DNA of 36,340 nucleotides from Aquitalea palustris. Lineage in GTDB: Bacteria > Pseudomonadota > Gammaproteobacteria > Burkholderiales > Chromobacteriaceae. Of this stretch, positions 16,819-24,491 are shown one piece after another. Below the pieces are notes generated by a model that was not told the DNA's origin, did not search any database, and was given only the letters and a program-made list of their open reading frames with translations. How positions within the stretch are numbered: the stretch's first letter is position 1; each line of letters begins with the position of its first letter. Position numbers and translations under genes: made by a program. The stretch covers positions 1 through 36,340 of the forward strand of contig NZ_RFAR01000116.1 of assembly GCF_003693445.1 (NCBI RefSeq), read 5' to 3'.

Positions 16819-17460
16819 ATGGAAGCCAGCCGCCCGGATACGGCAACAAGAATTCTTGACGTTTCCGAGCGCTTGTTCGTGGAGCACGGTTTCGAGGCTA
16901 CCTCGCTTCGCATGATTACTCAGCAGGCCGAAGTCAACCTGGCCGCAGTGAATTATCACTTCGGCTCAAAGGATGCACTGTTTGAAGCCGTGTTCATGCG
17001 CAGGCTGGCGCCCTTGATTGCGTCCTGCCTCGCGGAGCTGGATGAGCTGGAGACAAGAGAAGAGAAGCTGTCAGTGGAAAGCCTGGTCACGACGTTCATC
17101 CGTCCGTGTCTGGCGCTGTCCAAGGATCCTGCGAGGGGCGGGGCCCTGTTTGTCAGACTTCTGTCGCGTACGCTGGTGGAAAACCACCGCCTGCTGCGCG
17201 AAACCATCTCACAGCAATACAGTGTGTTCGTGCAACGCTACTCGCGCGCTTTTCATCATGCGCTGCCCGAGCTTGGTGTTGAGGAGTTGGCCTGGCGGAT
17301 GCACTTTGCATTCAGTGTCATGTTCAACGCCTTTGCCGGAAACGATGTGCTGAAGATATTCACCCGCAGCCAGATTGTTTCCGCGAGGGATCCTGACATG
17401 ATTGTGAAGTATCTTGTGCCGTTTGTGGTTGCCGGGTTGGTCTCGCCTGTCGAAGGTTAA
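16819..17460 (+). CDS. psrA: TetR-family regulator, PsrA-like
   Basis: The 213-residue cytoplasmic repressor has an N-terminal TetR helix-turn-helix (about 8-55, with ATRILDVSERLFVEHGFEATS and EVNLAAVNYHFGSKDALF) and a helical ligand-binding C-terminal domain. The HTH wording is very like PsrA of Pseudomonas, which binds long-chain fatty acids or acyl-CoAs and controls fatty-acid oxidation. The adjacent fad genes and the matching operators support the name. The start at 16819 gives the usual short PsrA N-terminus and has AAAGG 11 bp upstream; an ATG at 16771 would add 16 residues and cannot be excluded. fadE starts 27 bp downstream, so the two are probably co-transcribed. Confidence 0.82.
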   Translation: MEASRPDTATRILDVSERLFVEHGFEATSLRMITQQAEVNLAAVNYHFGSKDALFEAVFMRRLAPLIASCLAELDELETREEKLSVESLVTTFIRPCLALSKDPARGGALFVRLLSRTLVENHRLLRETISQQYSVFVQRYSRAFHHALPELGVEELAWRMHFAFSVMFNAFAGNDVLKIFTRSQIVSARDPDMIVKYLVPFVVAGLVSPVEG

Positions 17461-17487
17461 GCAGGGTCAACACGAGGGTAAATCACA

Positions 17488-19941
17488 ATGTTAGCTGCTG
17501 TTCTTCTCATCGCACTGATTGGTGCGTTGGCGTATTATCGCGCGCCGGTGCTGGCGTGGACTGTAGTGCTGGCGGGCTGGCTCGCTGTGCTGCAGTTTGC
17601 GTTTGGCTGCCCGGTTTCCGTTGTTGTCTGGAGTGTTGCCGCCATCGTGGCGGCGGTATTGAATATCGTGCCTTTGCGCCGTGCCGTGTTTACCGGTCCG
17701 GTTTTTGGCATTTTCAAAAAAATCACTCCGGCGATGTCGCAGACCGAGCAAGAGGCGATCAATGCCGGCACGGTATGGTGGGATCGGGATCTGTTTTCCG
17801 GCAAGCCGGATTATCAGCGCCTGCTGTCCTTTCCTGATGCCAAGCTGAATGCAGAAGAACAGGCTTTCCTGGATGGCCCCACCGAGCAACTGTGCTCGAT
17901 GATTGATGACTGGAAGATCACCCATGAATTGAAGGATCTGCCGCCCGAAGTGTGGCAGTTCATCAAGGATAATGGCTTCCTGGGCATGATCGTCAAAAAG
18001 AAATATGGCGGTCTGGAGTTTTCCAATTATGCCCACGCCAAGGTGGTGACCAAGATCGCCACCCGTGGTGGTACGGCAGCAGTATCGGTGATGGTGCCTA
18101 ACTCGCTCGGCCCGGGCGAGTTGCTGCAGCACTACGGCACTGAAGCACAAAAAGACTACTACTTGCCGCGCCTGGCCAAGGGTGTTGAAGTGCCATGCTT
18201 TGCCCTGACCAGCCCGTATGCGGGTTCCGATGCCGGCAGCATTCCGGATTACGGCATTGTGTGCCGGGGTAGCTATACCGATCCGCGTAGCGGCGAGCGC
18301 CATGAAAACGTGCTGGGCCTGCGCGTCAGCTGGGAAAAGCGCTGGATCACCCTGGCGCCGGTGGCCACCATCCTGGGGCTGGCATTCAAAATGTACGACC
18401 CGGACCACCTGCTGGGTGACAAAGAAGAAATCGGCATCACCTGCGCACTGGTGCCCACCGAGCATGAGGGCGTATGCATCGGCCGTCGTCACTTCCCTGG
18501 CGGTGCCGCATTCATGAACGGCCCCACCTGGGGCAAGGATGTGTTCATTCCGCTGGAGTGGATCATCGGCGGTCGCGAGTTTGCCGGTCAGGGCTGGCGC
18601 ATGCTGGTGGAGTGCTTGTCGGTTGGTCGCTGCATTTCCCTGCCGGCCATGTCGGTGGCATGCGGCAAGGTTACCACTTTCACTACCGGTGCCTATGCCC
18701 GCATCCGCGACCAGTTCGGCCTGCCCATCGGCAAGTTTGAAGGTGTGGACGAGGCGATGGCCCGCATCGCTGGCTACACCTACCAGATGGAGGCCTCGCA
18801 AGATCTGGCGCTGACCGGTCTGGACATGGGTGAAAAGCCATCCGTGCTGTCCGCGGTGCTGAAGTATCACAACACCGAGCGCATGCGTAAAACCATCAAC
18901 GACGCAATGGACATCCATGGTGGCAAGGCGGTGGTGCTTGGCCCGCGCAATTATCTGGCTCGCGCCTATCAGTCCATTCCCATCGGTATTACCGTGGAAG
19001 GTGCCAATATCCTGACGCGTTCCATGATTATTTATGGTCAGGGTGCCATTCGCTGCCATCCCTTTGTGCTGCGTGAAATGAAGGCTGCGATGGCCAATGA
19101 TGGCGCCGGGTTTGATCGTGCCATTACCGGTCACATCAACTTCGTCATTAGCAATATTTTCCGTTCATTGTGGCTGGGCCTGACCGGGGCACGCTTTGCT
19201 GGTGCGCCTCGTGGTGGCGAAACCGCACGCTATTACAAGCAGATCACCCGCTTCTCCAGCGCGTTTGCCCTGCTGTCTGACATGGCCATGTTCAGTCTGG
19301 GTGGCTCGCTGAAATTCCGCGAGAAGTTGTCGGCCCGTCTGGGTGACATGCTGTCCAATCTGTATATCGCTACCGCCTGCCTCAAGCGTTTTGAGCGCGA
19401 AGGCGCGCAGAAGGAAGATCTGGCCGTACTGCGCTGGGCAGTTGAAAACGCGCTGTTCGACTTGCAGGCGGCCATGGATGGCTTTCTTGCCAACCTGCCG
19501 AGCCGTGGTCTGGCCGTGGTACTACGCAAGATCATCTTCCCGTGGGGTCTGACCCTGAAGCCTGCATCCGACCGCATTGGCACCAAGGTGGCCCGCGCCA
19601 TGATGGAACCGGGCGGTATGCGTGAGCGACTCACGCGTGGCATGTATGTGCCGCCTTCCGAAGAGGATGCGGTGGGTGTTCTGCAGCATGCGCTGACGGC
19701 GATTCTGGCTACTGAGCCGGTTGAGCAGAAGCTGCGCAAGCTGGCGCGCGATGGCAAGTTCCAGGCCATTACTGCCAAAGAGCGTCTGGAAGAGGCCTTG
19801 CGTGCCGGTCTGGTGACGCAAGCCGAATTCGATGCGGTAGCGCGTGCGCGTAAGCTGAAACGTGATGTCATCATGGTGGATGATTTCGACATGGCACTGG
19901 AACGCCATGACGATACGCTACTGCAGCGTCACATTTTCTGA
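17488..19941 (+). CDS. fadE: Acyl-CoA dehydrogenase FadE
   Basis: The 817-residue flavoenzyme catalyses the first step of beta-oxidation, making trans-2-enoyl-CoA. It is the long FadE type (E. coli FadE is 814). It has two N-terminal membrane helices (about 1-17 and 22-62 region) and the FadE signature SQTEQEAINAGTVWWDRDLFSG (about 84-105). The acyl-CoA dehydrogenase core (about 120-560) includes CFALTSPYAGSDAGS, where FAD and substrate bind, and ITVEGANILTRSMIIYGQG. A FadE-specific C-terminal domain (to 817) follows. The ATG has GAGGG about 10 bp upstream. It follows the TetR gene closely and is followed by two hairpins and the thioesterase gene. Confidence 0.95.
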   Translation: MLAAVLLIALIGALAYYRAPVLAWTVVLAGWLAVLQFAFGCPVSVVVWSVAAIVAAVLNIVPLRRAVFTGPVFGIFKKITPAMSQTEQEAINAGTVWWDRDLFSGKPDYQRLLSFPDAKLNAEEQAFLDGPTEQLCSMIDDWKITHELKDLPPEVWQFIKDNGFLGMIVKKKYGGLEFSNYAHAKVVTKIATRGGTAAVSVMVPNSLGPGELLQHYGTEAQKDYYLPRLAKGVEVPCFALTSPYAGSDAGSIPDYGIVCRGSYTDPRSGERHENVLGLRVSWEKRWITLAPVATILGLAFKMYDPDHLLGDKEEIGITCALVPTEHEGVCIGRRHFPGGAAFMNGPTWGKDVFIPLEWIIGGREFAGQGWRMLVECLSVGRCISLPAMSVACGKVTTFTTGAYARIRDQFGLPIGKFEGVDEAMARIAGYTYQMEASQDLALTGLDMGEKPSVLSAVLKYHNTERMRKTINDAMDIHGGKAVVLGPRNYLARAYQSIPIGITVEGANILTRSMIIYGQGAIRCHPFVLREMKAAMANDGAGFDRAITGHINFVISNIFRSLWLGLTGARFAGAPRGGETARYYKQITRFSSAFALLSDMAMFSLGGSLKFREKLSARLGDMLSNLYIATACLKRFEREGAQKEDLAVLRWAVENALFDLQAAMDGFLANLPSRGLAVVLRKIIFPWGLTLKPASDRIGTKVARAMMEPGGMRERLTRGMYVPPSEEDAVGVLQHALTAILATEPVEQKLRKLARDGKFQAITAKERLEEALRAGLVTQAEFDAVARARKLKRDVIMVDDFDMALERHDDTLLQRHIF

Positions 19942-19966
19942 AGCAATTCTCTACACTGAATGAAGT

Positions 19967-20019
19967 GCCGGATGGAAGCATCCGGCCGTTCAGTAAAGAA
20001 GCTGCCTGGCGGCTTCTTT
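19967..20019 (+). terminator. Two tandem hairpins between fadE and the thioesterase gene
   Basis: GCCGGATG (19967-19974) pairs perfectly with CATCCGGC (19979-19986) around GAAG. AAAGAAGC (19995-20002) then pairs with GCTTCTTT (20012-20019). Neither is followed by a long T run. They may be attenuators or RNA-stability elements rather than full terminators. Confidence 0.55.
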
Positions 20020-20044
20020 GCTGAGCGATCACCAGGAGCGCCAC

Positions 20045-20425
20045 ATGGATAGCAATGCACAGCGTTTTCCCACTTTGCGGGTGCGTGCCCTGCCGACGGC
20101 TACCAATGCCTACGGTAAGGTGCAGGCCGGCTGGCTGATGGGGCAGATCGATCTGGCGGGCAGCCTGGATGCCGAGCGTCTGGCGCGAGGCCCGGTGGCC
20201 ACGGTGGCGGTGAATGCTTTCCAGTTTACCCACCCCATTTTATTGGGGGATGTGGTCAATCTATACGTAGAAAGGCTGCGCGTGGGGCAGAAGTCGGTCA
20301 CGCTGAAGATTGCAGTGGAGGCGGAAAGGCTGGATGGCGAACTGGTGTTCGTGACTGAGGTGATTGCAACATTTGTGGCTGTGGATATGGATGGTAAATC
20401 GCGTAATTTGGCCGAAGTTTCTTGA
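20045..20425 (+). CDS. Acyl-CoA thioesterase, YciA-like hotdog protein
   Basis: The 126-residue cytoplasmic protein is a single hotdog domain that would hydrolyse acyl-CoA. It aligns by eye with E. coli YciA along its length: GWLMGQIDLAG (29-39) with the conserved Asp36, VNAFQFTHPILLGDVVNLY, and a C-terminal FVAVDMDGKSR. The family TNANGDIFGGWLM stretch is changed here to TNAYGKVQAGWLM (20-32), so the usual GDIFGG residues are replaced. The ATG is fixed by a CAGGAG site. It lies between fadE and fadL in the same direction. It might release fatty acids or free CoA during lipid use; that is inference. Confidence 0.85.
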   Translation: MDSNAQRFPTLRVRALPTATNAYGKVQAGWLMGQIDLAGSLDAERLARGPVATVAVNAFQFTHPILLGDVVNLYVERLRVGQKSVTLKIAVEAERLDGELVFVTEVIATFVAVDMDGKSRNLAEVS

Positions 20426-20457
20426 TTTTGGTGCTTTTTGTTGCTTGTTTGTTATGT

Positions 20458-20480
20458 GAAACGATCGTTTGGAACAAACG
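20458..20480 (+). promoter_or_regulatory. Nested palindromic operator upstream of fadL
   Basis: GAAAC-GATC-GTTTG (20458-20471) contains the perfect palindrome AAACGATCGTTT. It shares its right arm with a second palindrome, CGTTTG-GAA-CAAACG (20466-20480). The first fits the PsrA operator pattern and repeats the arrangement at the regulator's own promoter. It lies just upstream of the proposed fadL -35 box. Confidence 0.7.
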
Positions 20481-20492
20481 CTCTTATTTTAG

Positions 20493-20520
20493 TGGACATG
20501 CTCTAATTCTCTGGTAGTAT
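20493..20520 (+). promoter_or_regulatory. Candidate sigma-70 promoter of fadL
   Basis: TGGACA (20493-20498) and TAGTAT (20515-20520) are 16 bp apart. They would start transcription near 20527, about 70 bp before the fadL ATG. Confidence 0.5.
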
Positions 20521-20596
20521 CCAAAATGATCCGTAGCAATACGGACATAAAAAGCGACTAGGACTACATACAGATATATTCGCAGAGAGGGATAAC

Positions 20597-21925
20597 ATGA
20601 AACTCAAGCACCTCAGCCAATCCGTGATGCTCATGGGAGTTGCCGTCGGGGCGTTCTCTTCCACAGCACTGGCTTCCGGTTACCACTTCGGCTCGCAAAG
20701 CGTTTCCGCTCAAGGCACGGCATTTGCCAACGGCGCAGAAGCTGCTGATGCATCGACCATTTTTTATAACCCGGCTGGCATGTCGCGTCTGACCGGCGAC
20801 AATTTCTCGGGTGGCCTCACCCTGGTTGTGCCTGATTCCAGCTATACCGACAAAGGTTCCAAGACCAATGAAAGTGCATCAACCGGTGGTGGAAGTACCA
20901 GCGGTTATGCGCCGGATTATGTGGTTGCCCCATCGTTTTATGCCACCCATCAGATCAATGATAAATGGACGGCTGGTCTGGGCGTATTCGTACCGTTTGG
21001 TGCTGAGCTGAATTACGGTCAAACTTGGGCGGGCCGCTATTCGCTGGAAAGCATCAAGCTGGAAACGTTGAATTTCAATCCCTCGGTATCTTACAAGCTG
21101 GATGATCACCACGCCTTTGGTTTTGGTGTTTCAGCGCAATACATGAAAGCTTATCTGAGCAAGGCTGTTGACTTGTCAGTTGTTGGTGGTAGCGATGGTC
21201 AAGCTTCATTAAGTGCTGACGGTTGGGGCTTCGGTTTTAATCTGGGTTATATGTACCAACTGGATGACGCTACACGCTTTGGCGTTGCGTACCGTTCTAA
21301 TATCCGTCAGAAGCTTGATGGACAGGCGTATTGGGATTTGAGAGGGGCCGGTTCATTTGTGTCCATCATCCAAAACAACTTCCATCACGTAAATTCTGAT
21401 GGCACCGTAACCGTGGATACCCCGGAGTCCATTTCGGTCAATGGCTTTCACAAGCTGAATGACAAAGTCGACCTGATGACCGACCTGACCTGGACGCGTC
21501 ATTCGCGCATGGATCAGATTGATATCAAGTTCAGTCAGCCGGGTGAGGGCGATCTGGTGATCAAGCAAGGCTGGCGCGATACATTCAAGTTGTCGCTGGG
21601 CGCCAATTACCATTACAGCGATAACCTGTTGCTGCGTACCGGTGTGGCTTGGGATCAGTCGCCGGTCAAGAATGCCGACGAGACCCATCCTGCCTTGCCG
21701 GATAGCGACCGTTACTGGTTGTCTTTTGGTGCCAATTACAAACTCAGCAAACAGTCGTCGATTGATTTTGCCTATTCTTATGTGTTCTTCAAGAATGCCA
21801 ATATCAATTACACCGATGGTTGCTCGCCGACATCAACTACCTGCACCGGTAATGGTGAAACCACTACGGGTAGCTACAAGACCAATCTGCAATTCCTTGG
21901 TCTGCAGTACAACTACAGCTTCTAA
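20597..21925 (+). CDS. fadL: Long-chain fatty acid outer-membrane transporter FadL
   Basis: The 442-residue outer-membrane barrel lets long-chain fatty acids and other hydrophobic compounds enter. The signal peptide (about 1-26, cleaved after STALA) is followed by the mature start SGYHFGSQSVSAQGTAFANG and the family DASTIFYNPAGM motif (about 52-63). These form the N-terminal hatch that plugs the barrel. A 14-strand barrel with a C-terminal GLQYNYSF follows, ending in the expected Phe. Two cysteines in DGCSPTSTTCTGNGE (about 412-426) could close a small extracellular disulfide loop. The ribosome site is GAGAGGG. Its promoter region carries the palindromic operator, and fadB follows after 123 bp with two hairpins between. 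Confidence 0.95.
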   Translation: MKLKHLSQSVMLMGVAVGAFSSTALASGYHFGSQSVSAQGTAFANGAEAADASTIFYNPAGMSRLTGDNFSGGLTLVVPDSSYTDKGSKTNESASTGGGSTSGYAPDYVVAPSFYATHQINDKWTAGLGVFVPFGAELNYGQTWAGRYSLESIKLETLNFNPSVSYKLDDHHAFGFGVSAQYMKAYLSKAVDLSVVGGSDGQASLSADGWGFGFNLGYMYQLDDATRFGVAYRSNIRQKLDGQAYWDLRGAGSFVSIIQNNFHHVNSDGTVTVDTPESISVNGFHKLNDKVDLMTDLTWTRHSRMDQIDIKFSQPGEGDLVIKQGWRDTFKLSLGANYHYSDNLLLRTGVAWDQSPVKNADETHPALPDSDRYWLSFGANYKLSKQSSIDFAYSYVFFKNANINYTDGCSPTSTTCTGNGETTTGSYKTNLQFLGLQYNYSF

Positions 21926-21954
21926 ACAGATAATCAAGGTTTAGAGGCGTGGCA

Positions 21955-22013
21955 GGTTGATGACGGTGCAAGCCGTCATCAACCGACAGCAAGGCAGGCA
22001 TGAGGGGCCTGCC
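21955..22013 (+). terminator. Two tandem hairpins between fadL and fadB
   Basis: A perfect 12-bp stem, GGTTGATGACGG (21955-21966) with CCGTCATCAACC (21973-21984), has a TGCAAG loop. A second stem, GGCAGGC (21993-21999) with GCCTGCC (22007-22013), follows. Neither is followed by T residues, so these look more like RNA-processing, stability or attenuation elements than plain terminators. Confidence 0.55.
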
Positions 22014-22048
22014 CCATGATTGATGAGTTTCAACATAACGAGGAAACC

Positions 22049-24424
22049 ATGTCTCAAACCAAGTTCAACGTACGCAAAGTGGCGGTGCTGGGTGCTGGCG
22101 TGATGGGCGCGCAGATTGCCGCTCATCTGGTCAATGCCAAGGTGTCGACCATTCTGTTCGACCTGCCGGCTAAAGAAGGTAATAAAAACGGCATCGTGCT
22201 CAAGGCCCTGGAAGGCCTAAAAAAGCTCAAGCCGTCACCGCTATCCAACAAGGATGCCGTTGGCTATATCGAGCCGGCCAATTACGAAGATCATCTGCAC
22301 CTGCTGAAGGATTGCGATATCGTCATCGAAGCCATTGCCGAGCGCATGGACTGGAAGGCGGATCTGTATCACAAGGTGGCGCCTCATCTGGGCGAACACA
22401 CCATTTTTGCTACCAACACTTCCGGTCTGTCGATCAACAAGCTGGCCGAGAGCTGTCCTGATTCGGTGCGCCCGCGTTTCTGCGGTGTGCACTTCTTCAA
22501 CCCGCCGCGTTACATGCATCTGGTCGAGATCATCCCGTGCGTAATGTCGGATGCGGGCATTCTGGATAATCTGGAGCGCTTCCTGGTGACCACCCTGGGT
22601 AAGGGCGTGGTACGTGCCAAGGATACCCCGAACTTTGTCGCCAACCGCATCGGTGTGTTCTCCATGCTGGCGACCATTGCCAATGCCGAAAAATTCGGCA
22701 TCCGTTTTGATATTGTCGATGACCTGACCGGCCCGCGCCTCGGTCGTCCCAAATCCGCCACCTTCCGCACGGCCGACGTCGTGGGTCTGGACACCTTCTC
22801 GCATGTAGTGAAAACCATGGACGACACCCTGCCGGGTGATCCGTGGCATGGCCTGTTCAAGTCGCCGGAATGGTTGCAGAAGCTGATTGCCGCCGGTGCA
22901 CTGGGTGCCAAGAGCAAGGTGGGCATCTACAAGAAAGACGGCAAAAAAATGTTCGTCTTTGATGCTGCCGCGGGCGATTATGTTGGTGCCGGTCAGAAGG
23001 GTGATGACGCGGTCAAGGACATCCTGAAGATTGCTGATCCGGCGGAAAAATTCCGTCAGCTGCGCGCCAGCGAACATCCGCAAGCACAGTTCCTGTGGGC
23101 TTGCTTCCGCGATGTATTCCATTACATCTCCTACCATCTGGCGGATATTGCCAACTGCGCCCGTGATGTGGACTTTGCCATTCGCTGGGGCTTTGGCTGG
23201 TCGGTAGGTCCCTTCGAAACCTGGCAAGCTGCCGGTTGGCAACAGCTGGCACAGTGGATTGATGAAGACATCAAGGCTGGCAAGACCTTGTCCGCGGCCG
23301 CACTGCCGGATTGGGCCTTGCAGGCCGATCGTGCTGGCGTGCACTTTGCCAGTGGCTCCTACAATGCTGCCGGACAGAATCTGGTAGGCCGCTCGACACT
23401 GGACGTGTACCAGCGTCAACTGGCACCTGCCCGTGTACTGGGCGAAGCTTCGGCCCCGTTGGGTGAAACTGTATTCGAGAATGATGGCGTGCGTGCCTTC
23501 ACTACCGGTGATGAAATTCTGGTGGTGTCGTTCAAATCCAAGGCACACGCGATTGGCCCGGATGTGATTGATGGCCTTAACAAGTCGCTGGATATTGCCG
23601 AAGACCGTTTCAAGGGTCTGGTGATCTGGCAGACCGAAGAGCCGTTCTCGGTTGGTGCCGACCTGCAATCCATGTTGCCGGCCTTCATGACTGGCGACTG
23701 GGCTGCCATCGATACCACGGTGCGCCGTTTCCAGGATACCTCGATGCGCCTGCGCTATAGCCAGGTGCCGACTGTCGCTGCAACCCAGGGCTATGTCTTC
23801 GGCGGTGGCTGCGAGTTTGCCATGCACTGCGACAAGACTGTGGCCGCGCTGGAGTCCTACGTTGGTCTGGTGGAAGTGGGTGTCGGCCTGTTGCCGGGCG
23901 GTGGTGGCTGCAAGGAGTTTGCCCTGCGTGCCGCACAGGAAGCCAAGGGTGATGTGCTGGCCGCGCTGAAGGACTACTTCATGGCGGTTGCCACTGCCAA
24001 AGTGGCGACCAGTGGTCAGGAAGCGCAGGAAATCGGTTTCTTCCGCAAGGGCGATCCGGTGGTATTCAATGCTTACGAGCTGCTGTATGTCGCCAAGCAA
24101 CAAGCGCTGGCCATGGCCGAATCCGGTTATCGCCCGCCGCTGAAGGTGAAGGGCTTCCCGGTGGCTGGCCGTTCTGGTGCCGCCTCGATCAAGGGCTCGC
24201 TGATCAATATGCTGGAAGGCAATTTCATCTCCCAGCATGACTTCTTCATTGCTTCGCAAATCGCCGATGTCATGACTGGTGGTGATGTTGAGGCCGGTAC
24301 GCTGGTGAACGAGCAGTGGATTCTAGATCTGGAACGCAAGGCCTTCATGACCTTGCTGCAAAATTCCAAAACCCAGGATCGCATTGCCAATATGCTCACC
24401 ACCGGCAAACCGCTGCGCAACTAA
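22049..24424 (+). CDS. 3-hydroxyacyl-CoA dehydrogenase / enoyl-CoA hydratase (FadN-type)
   Basis: The 791-residue enzyme carries out steps two and three of beta-oxidation. The dehydrogenase half comes first, with the NAD motif GAGVMG (15-20), followed by the C-terminal dehydrogenase domains (about 190-400). The crotonase half follows (about 490-690), with FGGGCEF around Glu589 and LVEVGVGLLPGGGG with Glu609. The 20-residue spacing equals that of the two catalytic glutamates in rat crotonase (144 and 164). This order and the length match Bacillus subtilis FadN (789) and the betaproteobacterial enzymes, and are the reverse of E. coli FadB. The ATG at 22049 is preferred because GAGGA lies just upstream and the GAGVMG motif then sits near the N-terminus. 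Confidence 0.93.
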   Translation: MSQTKFNVRKVAVLGAGVMGAQIAAHLVNAKVSTILFDLPAKEGNKNGIVLKALEGLKKLKPSPLSNKDAVGYIEPANYEDHLHLLKDCDIVIEAIAERMDWKADLYHKVAPHLGEHTIFATNTSGLSINKLAESCPDSVRPRFCGVHFFNPPRYMHLVEIIPCVMSDAGILDNLERFLVTTLGKGVVRAKDTPNFVANRIGVFSMLATIANAEKFGIRFDIVDDLTGPRLGRPKSATFRTADVVGLDTFSHVVKTMDDTLPGDPWHGLFKSPEWLQKLIAAGALGAKSKVGIYKKDGKKMFVFDAAAGDYVGAGQKGDDAVKDILKIADPAEKFRQLRASEHPQAQFLWACFRDVFHYISYHLADIANCARDVDFAIRWGFGWSVGPFETWQAAGWQQLAQWIDEDIKAGKTLSAAALPDWALQADRAGVHFASGSYNAAGQNLVGRSTLDVYQRQLAPARVLGEASAPLGETVFENDGVRAFTTGDEILVVSFKSKAHAIGPDVIDGLNKSLDIAEDRFKGLVIWQTEEPFSVGADLQSMLPAFMTGDWAAIDTTVRRFQDTSMRLRYSQVPTVAATQGYVFGGGCEFAMHCDKTVAALESYVGLVEVGVGLLPGGGGCKEFALRAAQEAKGDVLAALKDYFMAVATAKVATSGQEAQEIGFFRKGDPVVFNAYELLYVAKQQALAMAESGYRPPLKVKGFPVAGRSGAASIKGSLINMLEGNFISQHDFFIASQIADVMTGGDVEAGTLVNEQWILDLERKAFMTLLQNSKTQDRIANMLTTGKPLRN

Positions 24425-24443
24425 TACGAAACAATGCATCAGA

Positions 24444-24472
24444 CCGACGGCCGCGAGGGGCGGAGCCGTCGG
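24444..24472 (+). other. Hairpin between fadB-type gene and fadA
   Basis: CCGACGGC (24444-24451) pairs with GCCGTCGG (24465-24472) across a 13-nt loop, just upstream of the fadA ribosome site. No T run follows, so this is not a normal terminator. It may modulate fadA translation or mRNA stability. Confidence 0.45.
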
Positions 24473-24491
24473 CTGCCAGGAGATTGAAAAA

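Noticed and set aside
19941-20044. Hairpins after fadE as the remains of a mobile element
   Set aside because: They have no terminal repeats or target duplications and fit intergenic RNA structures better.
22241-24259. 672-codon open frame antisense to the FadN-type gene
   Set aside because: Same reason: a shadow frame. The plus strand encodes a complete enzyme with all motifs.
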